From Candidatus Saccharibacteria bacterium UBA6258 (GTDB lineage: Bacteria; Patescibacteriota; Saccharimonadia; Saccharimonadales; Saccharimonadaceae): a stretch of 64,000 nt of DNA. Shown here in pieces: positions 44,321-50,846 of this stretch. The notes under the pieces are model-generated. The model saw only the letters and a program-made list of their open reading frames with translations, had not been told where the DNA came from and searched no databases. The DNA lies in NCBI GenBank assembly GCA_002441145.1, contig DJVK01000007.1:24520-88519 (forward strand), read 5' to 3'. The translations under genes and the position numbers were made by a program. Numbering within the stretch: position 1 is the stretch's first letter; every line of letters starts with the position of its first letter.

Positions 44321-44942
44321 TACCACCTCCTGTTTTGTACTTACTATCATACCACCAACTATAGCCGAATGATGCAACCAGACTAGCGCCATAAAGCCAC
44401 CAAATAGCCGCATACCACCCCAAAGTCAATTCACGACCGAGCTGTAATGCATGAACTAAAATCGCGATCATCGCGAAAATTTGAGCATAGTCAACGTAGC
44501 GCCACCACGACCGCTCCCCAAATTTGCGTTTAAATTCGAACGCGATAAAAATCGTCAAAGCTATCATTCCCAATATGATCATGATCAGCTGTCCCGTATA
44601 AGCATTCAGGTAACTAGTAGGCGGCAGCCCCATGCCGTCTCGCCATAGTCCATACGCCAGTAGCGCGGGGTGCAAGACAAGCAGTGCCAATACTATTCCC
44701 ATCGACAATCGCATATACATTGTCTGTACTAACGATTGCTTCACGCCGCGATAGCGAGCGATCGCACCATTTATGTAATGACTCCACATCAAGCCGAATG
44801 CAATCAAGCCAAGTAGCGGAAAGATGGCGTAAACCGTCAACACAGAGCCAACATCACGCACCTGGAGCCACGCAATGACGGCTAAGAGTGCAGGAACCGC
44901 GCCAACTAACCACTCAAAGATATACTGCCTATTCTTTTCCAT
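44310..44942 (-). CDS. Ferric reductase-like haem membrane protein
   Basis: A 210-aa protein with six membrane helices. The arrangement (MWSHYINGAIARYRG, VLHPALLAYGLW, YTGQLIMIILGMIALTIFIAFEFKRKFG, WWRYVDYAQIFAMIAILVHALQLG) resembles the ferric-reductase-like transmembrane domain of YedZ/MsrQ and NOX-type proteins; the His residues at the ends of the helices are candidate haem ligands. No flavin domain is attached. The translational overlap with the cupredoxin gene suggests the two exchange electrons. Confidence 0.65.
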   Translation of the reverse strand: MEKNRQYIFEWLVGAVPALLAVIAWLQVRDVGSVLTVYAIFPLLGLIAFGLMWSHYINGAIARYRGVKQSLVQTMYMRLSMGIVLALLVLHPALLAYGLWRDGMGLPPTSYLNAYTGQLIMIILGMIALTIFIAFEFKRKFGERSWWRYVDYAQIFAMIAILVHALQLGRELTLGWYAAIWWLYGASLVASFGYSWWYDSKYKTGGGNEE

Positions 44943-45052
44943 ATATTCCTATCATACACCACAGAGAAATTGGCCATATTGTAGAAAATGTTTTATTATA
45001 GTATAGCTAGTCCAAAGGAGAACCTTCCCATCAACAACGCAAGGAGAATCTT

Positions 45053-45571
45053 GTGACACACGCAGAACTGCCAGCCGCAGATCTGTTCGCGCTCCTCGAC
45101 GAAGTCGTGGGCCGCGCAACAACAAGTACAGACGACTCCTTCAAGGCGGCGGAACGTAGCTACGAAATCCGTCGGCGCGGTCTCGTCGATCAACTCGCCG
45201 AGCTTGACCGACAGCATGCCGAGCAGATTGCAGCCTCCCAGGAACGAACTCGCGGCTACTTCGATGAGCTACGAAAGCTCGTTGTCGGCAACCGCGAACA
45301 GCTCTTCCCGGCTACATCGCGCGAGAAGCGGCTCAGTAGGGTCACGCTCAGGTTGCGTACCCATTACTTCGTTCAGCCCGACAGCAAGCATCACGACGCT
45401 CACATGCGACTCGTGACGCGCGCCAACGCCCCCGCTGGCATCACGCCTCGGGGACGCGAGGCGCTCATGGCGCAAGTCTCGCACGCTGCTGGCATCGGAC
45501 ACTACGAACAGCTGGTGGTCAGCTTCAACGATGGCGGTCAGGACGACGTCGTCATTTCACTCCGCGACTAG
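45053..45571 (+). CDS. Unit E: 172-aa protein, possible diverged Gam-like paralogue
   Basis: Starts at GTG after AAGGAG. Residues 25-85 are a charged helix; RTRGYFDELRKLVVGNREQLFP then SREKRLSRVTLRLRTHYFV recall the middle of Gam-like proteins, though the C-terminal half does not align. The 3' flank and hairpin core are homologous to unit D, which supports common descent of the two units. Codon use is strongly G/C-rich. Membrane segments are absent. Confidence 0.5.
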   Translation: MTHAELPAADLFALLDEVVGRATTSTDDSFKAAERSYEIRRRGLVDQLAELDRQHAEQIAASQERTRGYFDELRKLVVGNREQLFPATSREKRLSRVTLRLRTHYFVQPDSKHHDAHMRLVTRANAPAGITPRGREALMAQVSHAAGIGHYEQLVVSFNDGGQDDVVISLRD

Positions 45572-45599
45572 CCAACCGGCCCCGTCGCATCCATCCCAA

Positions 45600-45641
45600 C
45601 AAATAGTTGAGACCCCGGATGCGCGGGGCCTCAACTATTTG
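45600..45641. terminator. Long hairpin closing unit E
   Basis: CAAATAGTTGAG and CTCAACTATTTG form a perfect 12-bp outer stem; after one A-C mismatch a CCCCG/CGGGG inner stem closes on a 6-nt loop. The core CCCCGGATGCGCGGGG matches unit D at 14 of 16 bases. It ends 13 nt from the stop of the convergent gene. Confidence 0.8.
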
Positions 45642-45653
45642 TGAAAATGAAAA

Positions 45654-46193
45654 TTACATTATCCGTGGCAATATATCGAATTCTTTTGACATCGTGTCAA
45701 GCTGAAATTGACGTTCCATAGCCGCACCGAGCAAAGCATAATTGGTTAGACTGCCATAGAAACGCTTTGTTCCTGCAATAATGACCTCTGTTGTACGCGG
45801 CATGTCATCTCTGAATACCTCTGCGCTCTCGTTAGCTTTCATCTGTAGCTGAGCATCATTAGACGCATCCATAAGAACTTTTGCGTTAAAATTAACCACA
45901 ATCGGGTCTACGTCTTGCCCTACACTACTGACTACATAACCAGATATTGCTTCGAACATAGTAATACCATGACTAATTGCATCAACGTAAGGTGGATCAA
46001 ATGTCCGTGAGCTTGTATCTACAATCGCAGGGTGCGCGACGCGATACATCAGCGCCCCCATCTCTGAAGCCATATGTTCTCGGTCAAGGGCCATTTTATT
46101 CGCCAGCATGAGTTCAAGCATTTCTGCATTTCGCTCTGTAAGGTCTTCTAGTGGAAATATTGGCTGTGGCTCAAGGGGCATTAGTATATTCAT
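45654..46193 (-). CDS. Hypothetical 179-aa soluble protein
   Basis: No family is recognised. The protein is soluble, Met-rich (LELMLANKMALDREHMASEMGALMYRV) and predicted mostly helical. It diverges from the HEFAH metallopeptidase-like gene, with 81 nt between them, so the two may be co-regulated. Codon use is host-like (A/T-richer than unit E next to it). Confidence 0.55.
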   Translation of the reverse strand: MNILMPLEPQPIFPLEDLTERNAEMLELMLANKMALDREHMASEMGALMYRVAHPAIVDTSSRTFDPPYVDAISHGITMFEAISGYVVSSVGQDVDPIVVNFNAKVLMDASNDAQLQMKANESAEVFRDDMPRTTEVIIAGTKRFYGSLTNYALLGAAMERQFQLDTMSKEFDILPRIM

Positions 46194-46255
46194 GATCGTA
46201 TTTATTATACTCGCCCATTCATATCATGCAATAGAATGACAGGATAACAAACTTA

Positions 46256-46264
46256 TGATAAAAT
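46256..46264 (+). promoter_or_regulatory. Extended -10 box of the HEFAH gene
   Basis: TGA plus TAAAAT ends 10 nt before the ATG at 46275 and no ribosome binding site is visible, consistent with a very short leader. Confidence 0.45.
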
Positions 46265-46274
46265 ACACGTTTAT

Positions 46275-47102
46275 ATGACCGTTTCTCGTTCAAGATTATT
46301 TACCGAGCGCTCTTTGGAGGTTTTTTGGAATACGCTCGAATCGGGAGTACTCGATAAATCCGTCACAGTCCTAGGCTCGCTTGGTTATAGCGCCGCTACT
46401 CTCGATTACGTACTGAATCCCGAAAACTACTTCATTCCTAATAACCGTACCGGCATCCTCGTGCGTCCTAAAAATATGAGCGAGGATAGCATAGCCATAT
46501 TCGCCGTCGAACCACAGGAAAAACTGCTATTACCTACGCCTACCTCGTTCCACCCAATTCAAGTAGCCGCACTCGAAAAAAGTACCATTAGTGATCTTGA
46601 CGAAATGCAAGGCGATCTACGATACAGGCAACACTGGTATAATTCTAGTGACACTAACGACTCACAAGCAGTAAGCGCAAGTACGATTTATCGCATAGCC
46701 GTTAGCGAAAATGCAGATCCTAGCACATCATTAATTCTTACTCACCCTTCAATTGCCCTACATATGACCGATGAACCTACGGTAGACGCCGTATGTCCGG
46801 GAGTCATATTGCACGAATTCGCTCACTTACTGCAAGTACTCGATAAGCCGATAGAGGAACCTCACGCCTATTTGGATCGAGAACTTGAAGCATACGGAGT
46901 ACAGTCAAAGCTACTTATGGAAAGTGAAATTGAATACTCGCCCGATACGGCTATGGCCGTGACCGTTGATCAATTTCGTCGTTCTGAGCTTGGACCAAAC
47001 ACGTATAAATCTACACCAGAATTCAGACAAAAAGCCAAAGCCCATCCCGTGGTAACTAGGATCGTGGATTGGGATAATCCGATCGATGAAGCAAGCGTTT
47101 GA
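46275..47102 (+). CDS. Putative HExxH zinc metallopeptidase-like protein
   Basis: The 275-aa protein is unrecognised except for GVILHEFAHLLQVLDKP (about residues 177-193), an HExxH zinc-binding motif, followed 20 residues later by LDRELEAYGVQ, in which the Glu could be the third ligand as in gluzincins. No signal peptide or membrane helix is visible, so it would be cytoplasmic. Its last 47 nt overlap the convergent phosphoribosyltransferase gene. Catalytic function is inference from the motif. Confidence 0.6.
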   Translation: MTVSRSRLFTERSLEVFWNTLESGVLDKSVTVLGSLGYSAATLDYVLNPENYFIPNNRTGILVRPKNMSEDSIAIFAVEPQEKLLLPTPTSFHPIQVAALEKSTISDLDEMQGDLRYRQHWYNSSDTNDSQAVSASTIYRIAVSENADPSTSLILTHPSIALHMTDEPTVDAVCPGVILHEFAHLLQVLDKPIEEPHAYLDRELEAYGVQSKLLMESEIEYSPDTAMAVTVDQFRRSELGPNTYKSTPEFRQKAKAHPVVTRIVDWDNPIDEASV

Positions 47103-47703
47103 CTTCGTCATCACTAACTTGTTCGAACGTATCGTAATGCGCACCGACAGCACCTAAAAAGTTTTGTGGATTATCGAGAATGACAATATCGTCGACTAAC
47201 GGTCCGATTACCTCAATACATTCTGCAGCCGACACAGGCACTGCGACGACAATTGATTTCGCGCCCTGTTTGTGAACTTGCCGAATGGCAGCCAGCATCG
47301 TAAGCCCAGTGGCGATTCCGTCATCTACGAGCACGACTGTTTTATCTTTTACATTTATGCCATTATGTATGCCATAAAGTTCACGACGATACTTGATTAA
47401 ATCACGCGCATCCGTAATTGCCTGACGCAACCACATTTGATCAACGACCCTTTGCTCATACTCATCCATGAGTGGTTCATCATCTTCGGCGACAGCACCG
47501 ATTGCAAATTCGGGACTGCTTGGGTGTGCGATTTTTCGCACATGCACGATACCAAGCGGAGCACCGAGTACCGCAGCGATTTCAGCTCCGAGCACAATCC
47601 CACCCCGTGGGAGCGCTAGTACTACGACATCTTGGCCTTTGTACCCAGCTAATTTATCGGCGAGTAATTTGCCTGCTTGTTGACGATTAGTGAATCGCAT
47701 CAT
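47056..47703 (-). CDS. Phosphoribosyltransferase-domain protein
   Basis: The start is the ATG at 47703 with GGAGG 7 nt upstream; 215 aa. The PRPP-binding loop reads VVLVDDGIATGLTMLAA (about residues 115-131), preceded by VVVLALPRGGIVLGAEIA. This matches the PRTase family often annotated as a predicted phosphoribosyltransferase or ComF-like; the substrate is unknown. Its 3' end overlaps the HEFAH gene on the other strand. Confidence 0.82.
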   Translation of the reverse strand: MMRFTNRQQAGKLLADKLAGYKGQDVVVLALPRGGIVLGAEIAAVLGAPLGIVHVRKIAHPSSPEFAIGAVAEDDEPLMDEYEQRVVDQMWLRQAITDARDLIKYRRELYGIHNGINVKDKTVVLVDDGIATGLTMLAAIRQVHKQGAKSIVVAVPVSAAECIEVIGPLVDDIVILDNPQNFLGAVGAHYDTFEQVSDDEVKRLLHRSDYPNPRS

Positions 47704-47752
47704 CGAGCCTCCGGCTGTTATATTTTGATTATAGTCCTTTATGCGCAATTTA

Positions 47753-48619
47753 CTATGCAGCCTCTACCACGGTTGCCCTGGCTTCGTAATAATGCCACGC
47801 CAAGTAGCTTGTTAGGGTATCGAGGAAAAGCTTTTCGCTCGGCTGCACAGCGACTCCATGGGTTTCTGCTACAATTAAACCTACAATGTCATCCAGCATA
47901 TCAGCAGGGTAGTCCGGCTGGGATATACGTGCCTTTTTATAAGCTCGGTCAGTCATAGGCTGCAATGTAACGAGCGTTATATGATCGCTATAATCATTAG
48001 GCGTCTCGAAGCTTTTTTGTTGTACAGGTAATTTAGTGTCATTATAAATAAAATAGCTGTCATGATTTTCTTGGCGTTCTGCTGACGCCTCCTCTCGAGG
48101 TGAACTTGGGTATAGCAGCAGGTCGGGGCGTCGCGTGCGCGCCGATAGCGCTAACACGATTGTTTCAGTCAACCGCCAGCGCGGTTGATCTTGCGGGCGA
48201 TGCGGTTCGCAGTAGGCCATGACATGACCAAGGCTTTTATATATATCGTCACAATCATCAGCAGTGACGTCGTTTCCGCTCGCGCGCCTATCGATGCATG
48301 GCATATACGAGCCTAGCGTAAGCGCGCCTAACCGTATATCTTCATTTTTACTCCTTCGCATCACACTGCCCAATAGCCATGTTGCATCGTTCAAATATTT
48401 CCGCCGAATATCACTATCGACATCAATTTGTTGATTGAGTGCATACTCGACGTGTTGCCAGGCGGATCTAAAATGACCCGCAACTGTCTTGCGGGTCATA
48501 TAGTGTTTGAGTGAATCAATGGCGATGTCAGGAGCAACGTGCTCTGCAAGCGGACGTGGAGGTAGCTCTTGAGTCGTACGTGCTGAACCACCAAACTGCT
48601 CACTATCCCCCTTGTGCAT
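47753..48619 (-). CDS. Hypothetical 288-aa protein
   Basis: The ATG at 48619 is chosen because an extended -10 (TGG plus TATCAT, 48626-48634 on the minus strand) ends 6 nt upstream and the longer frame begins with an unlikely Cys/Arg-rich stretch. The protein is soluble; a helical N-terminal half (ALNQQIDVDSDIRRKYLNDA) and a segment resembling a substrate platform (LSARTRRPDLLLYPSSPRE) are visible. No family is recognised. It follows the gene at 48749-49084, perhaps as a pair. Confidence 0.5.
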   Translation of the reverse strand: MHKGDSEQFGGSARTTQELPPRPLAEHVAPDIAIDSLKHYMTRKTVAGHFRSAWQHVEYALNQQIDVDSDIRRKYLNDATWLLGSVMRRSKNEDIRLGALTLGSYMPCIDRRASGNDVTADDCDDIYKSLGHVMAYCEPHRPQDQPRWRLTETIVLALSARTRRPDLLLYPSSPREEASAERQENHDSYFIYNDTKLPVQQKSFETPNDYSDHITLVTLQPMTDRAYKKARISQPDYPADMLDDIVGLIVAETHGVAVQPSEKLFLDTLTSYLAWHYYEARATVVEAA

Positions 48620-48748
48620 AGTTGCATGATACCATTTACGCTTAAGTTTAAGCAATAGAGCAGGCCCTACTTTATGACAAATTGAACAGGCGTCACACAG
48701 AGACCACAACGTCCCCGCGCGACGCCTAAATGTCCAACAGCTACGCAC

Positions 48749-49084
48749 TTACGGCGCGATGAGCTTGATGCGCCCGCTATCTTGAGTGAGCTTGCGTAGC
48801 GCACTGCCGATCAGCAGCTTGATGGCCACGAGCTTAACTCGGCTCATCCGATCTGCATCATTTGGTATCGAGATTCTTGCCTCGTACTGACTGATACCGA
48901 AGCGATGGTGCCGTATAACGACTTCCTGTGGATCTAATAGATTCACCACGGGCACGTTTTCGACGTCTACATCACCCAGTACCGCAATACTAATTCCTTC
49001 CTTCTCACAGAGCGTGCGGATAGATGCATCCAGCTCTTGTTGTACGCGCGTACCTATCGCTCGTCGTAGTAACGACACGATCAT
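48749..49084 (-). CDS. Hypothetical 111-aa protein
   Basis: GGAGGTGGC precedes the ATG at 49084. The product is soluble with an alpha/beta pattern (GISIAVLGDVDVENVPVVNLLD, then RHHRFGISQYEARISIP). It shares no family I know. It lies 129 nt upstream of the 288-aa gene on the same strand. The two have no mobile or defence genes around them. Confidence 0.5.
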   Translation of the reverse strand: MIVSLLRRAIGTRVQQELDASIRTLCEKEGISIAVLGDVDVENVPVVNLLDPQEVVIRHHRFGISQYEARISIPNDADRMSRVKLVAIKLLIGSALRKLTQDSGRIKLIAP

Positions 49085-49200
49085 GCCACCTCCAGATTGT
49101 AGTGTTTGAACAATATATATTGTGACATATTTATTAGTCGTGAGTCAACCATAAGCGACCGCTATAAATGCGGACGTCGGCACCCCGCCCGTCTACGAAC

Positions 49201-49806
49201 CTACGTTTTCGATGGTACGATATAGGGAGTCAATGATTTCAGTGATGCAATAATCGTGTCGGTATCTATTATCTGTTGTCTATAATCTCTTTCTAACAAA
49301 TCTAGCGCCGGTTCGTGCAGGGTGGGTTCGTGTGTCGCAATCGCGTCACTCGCAACGATGACTCTAAAATTATACGAATAGGCATCTACGGCGGTTTGTA
49401 GAATACAGTTCTGTGTGGATACGCCGCAAATCACGACGTGTCTTACTCCCAATGATTCAAGTTGATGATGAAGATTCGTCTTAAAAAATGCGCTGTCACG
49501 AATTTTAACGATATGCTTTGCCTTGCCAACAAGCAATCCGGCTACGACACGCGTATGTTCGTCACCAGCAAATAAATACCCTTGCTTATCGTCAAGCATA
49601 TTGAGAGTCCAGGTCTCATGCGTTAGTGTATGCTCAGTATGCACCAAAAATACCGGCATCGCCTGCTTGTTGAAGTGTCGAATTAGTTTATTACAATGTT
49701 CGACGACGCGTTCTTTTTGACTCGCTAAACTAGGCTGTTCAAAGAACGCTTCTTGCATGTCAATTACGAGTAGCGCGGTTGTCGGTTTTGTGACATCTAT
49801 TTTCAT
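49201..49806 (-). CDS. Isochorismatase-family hydrolase
   Basis: The ATG at 49806 gives a 201-aa cysteine hydrolase: TTALLVIDMQEAFF at the N-terminus with the catalytic Asp, the Lys of HIVKIRDSAFFKTNL, and VVICGVSTQNCILQTAVDAYS carrying the cis-peptide and nucleophile Cys. Substrates in this family include nicotinamide, isochorismate and carbamates. The longer frame to 49848 lacks support. Confidence 0.88.
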   Translation of the reverse strand: MKIDVTKPTTALLVIDMQEAFFEQPSLASQKERVVEHCNKLIRHFNKQAMPVFLVHTEHTLTHETWTLNMLDDKQGYLFAGDEHTRVVAGLLVGKAKHIVKIRDSAFFKTNLHHQLESLGVRHVVICGVSTQNCILQTAVDAYSYNFRVIVASDAIATHEPTLHEPALDLLERDYRQQIIDTDTIIASLKSLTPYIVPSKT

Positions 49807-49870
49807 ACATACCAGTATATATACGTTCAACGTTAAGATATGTAACAAATATTACGGAGCAAATAAAAAA

Positions 49871-49885
49871 ACCGCGTTATGCGGT
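49871..49885 (-). terminator. Rho-independent terminator beyond unit G
   Basis: On the minus strand ACCGC-ATAAC-GCGGT is followed by TTTTTTTATTTG, a textbook terminator, lying just past the large hairpin of unit G. Confidence 0.8.
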
Positions 49886-49894
49886 AAATCGGCC

Positions 49895-49933
49895 AGGTCC
49901 CGGAGCTCACGCACTGCGCAAGCTCCGGGACCT
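49895..49933 (-). other. Large GC hairpin after unit G
   Basis: AGGTCCCGGAGCT and AGCTCCGGGACCT pair perfectly over 13 bp around a 13-nt loop, 16 nt past the unit G stop. It has no T-run of its own, so it may serve mRNA stability or be a remnant of unit structure. Confidence 0.65.
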
Positions 49934-49949
49934 TAAGGGTGATGGCGGC

Positions 49950-50276
49950 CTATCGGCCAATGATCGAATTGATGCTCGGACCGAACAGCAACGAGATCCC
50001 TAGAACCACCGAAGCGGTTATGTAGGCGGTGCCGAGCAGCACGGCGTTCCGATTGCCCGCGATGATCAAGTACCAGTCGCCGATGATGAACATTGCCAGG
50101 ACGCCAACCCATGCGAGCATGAGCATCCAAGCGTTCAAGCGTGGGTTCGCCACGATGACAACCGTGGCGACACTTAGAGCGGTAATGCAGGTAACCACGT
50201 AGGCCTCTAGGCTGTACCTTGAGGCCATCGGGCTCCAGTGTTGCTGAACCTTGCTCGTCCTTACGTTGCCAGACAT
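49950..50276 (-). CDS. Unit G: 108-aa four-helix membrane protein
   Basis: The ATG at 50276 has AAGGAG 9 nt upstream and is preferred over the longer frame. Four membrane helices are visible (VTCITALSVATVVIV, MLMLAWVGVLAMFIIGDWYLI, AYITASVVLGISLLFG and a short one). No family is recognised. Codons are G/C-rich. It lies in tandem with unit H, each with its own promoter and hairpin. Confidence 0.65.
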   Translation of the reverse strand: MSGNVRTSKVQQHWSPMASRYSLEAYVVTCITALSVATVVIVANPRLNAWMLMLAWVGVLAMFIIGDWYLIIAGNRNAVLLGTAYITASVVLGISLLFGPSINSIIGR

Positions 50277-50330
50277 GTAAACTCGCTCCTTCGTCGGATT
50301 GGTCATGCTATATGTATACCCTATATTTGT

Positions 50331-50359
50331 ATTATATAATAATTGGTTAATAATTACAA
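50331..50359 (-). promoter_or_regulatory. Promoter of unit G
   Basis: TTGTAA (50359-50354), a 17-nt spacer and a perfect TATAAT (50336-50331) on the minus strand; the start near 50324 gives a leader of about 48 nt. Confidence 0.7.
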
Positions 50360-50367
50360 AAGACATT

Positions 50368-50401
50368 GCCCGGAGTTTGCATACGCGCACAAACTCCGGG
50401 C
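50368..50401 (-). terminator. GC-rich hairpin closing unit H
   Basis: GCCCGGAGTTTG and CAAACTCCGGGC pair perfectly over 12 bp with a 10-nt loop, 31 nt past the stop of unit H and immediately upstream of the unit G promoter. TTTT follows a few bases later on the minus strand. Confidence 0.75.
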
Positions 50402-50431
50402 AGTCGCGAACGACACTATACGTCGCAGTGT

Positions 50432-50749
50432 CTAGACGAGGCTGACGTAAGCCGCAATGATTCCCATGACGACGGTCGCGCCAAACGCATTAGCACATGC
50501 AAGCGTTAGGACATCAGTGATCGTCGTACGCGGCGCACGCCTCCAGGCGAGGTAGCCAAACGTAGCGAATATGAATGCCAGGCAGCCAACACTGGCCAGT
50601 TGCACCTTCGACAGGTGCAGTCCGTTCGATGCCAGCACGACACCGATTGAGGCGACTACGGTGACACTGCTCACGACAGCAACCACAAAGGCAAGCGCTT
50701 CGCTTGCGCACGTCCCCCGACCATCTACTCTGGTGACCGAAAGGTTCAT
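50432..50749 (-). CDS. Unit H: 105-aa three-helix membrane protein
   Basis: GGGGAG precedes the ATG at 50749. Three membrane helices are visible (LAFVVAVVSSVTVVASIGVVL, VGCLAFIFATFGYLAW, GATVVMGIIAAYVSL). No family is recognised. Composition and organisation are as in unit G. A function cannot be suggested. Confidence 0.65.
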   Translation of the reverse strand: MNLSVTRVDGRGTCASEALAFVVAVVSSVTVVASIGVVLASNGLHLSKVQLASVGCLAFIFATFGYLAWRRAPRTTITDVLTLACANAFGATVVMGIIAAYVSLV

Positions 50750-50807
50750 TGCACTCCCCGTTCCATCGACAGTGCGACGAATGACAAATCGTCACTCGCC
50801 TGCCATC

Positions 50808-50836
50808 ATTAGAGCATAAGTGCCTTGCTAAATCAA
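50808..50836 (-). promoter_or_regulatory. Promoter of unit H
   Basis: TTGATT (50836-50831), a 17-nt spacer and TCTAAT (50813-50808) on the minus strand. The start near 50801 gives a leader of about 51 nt, similar to units C and G. It lies 11 nt from the pheT stop. Confidence 0.65.
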
Positions 50837-50846
50837 TTTGACTGTA

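Noticed and set aside
48620..48748. An N-terminal extension of the 288-aa protein up to 48748
   Set aside because: The added residues are Cys/Arg-rich and unlike the rest, and an extended -10 box ends 6 nt before the internal ATG.
37850..50840. The unit hairpins as integron attC sites
   Set aside because: No integron integrase is visible, the hairpins differ in sequence and length, they are near-perfect rather than attC-like imperfect palindromes, and most units carry their own promoters in either orientation.
37660..50840. A prophage or integrative element
   Set aside because: Only a Gam-like gene hints at phage. No integrase, terminase, capsid, portal, lysis or relaxase gene is present, and host-type genes are interleaved with the units.
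37660..50840. Chimeric assembly or contamination explaining the G+C-rich units
   Set aside because: The units are many, short and interleaved with host genes at several places, and one promoter is formed by host coding sequence, so a simple misjoin does not explain them. Read-level evidence would be needed to exclude it fully.
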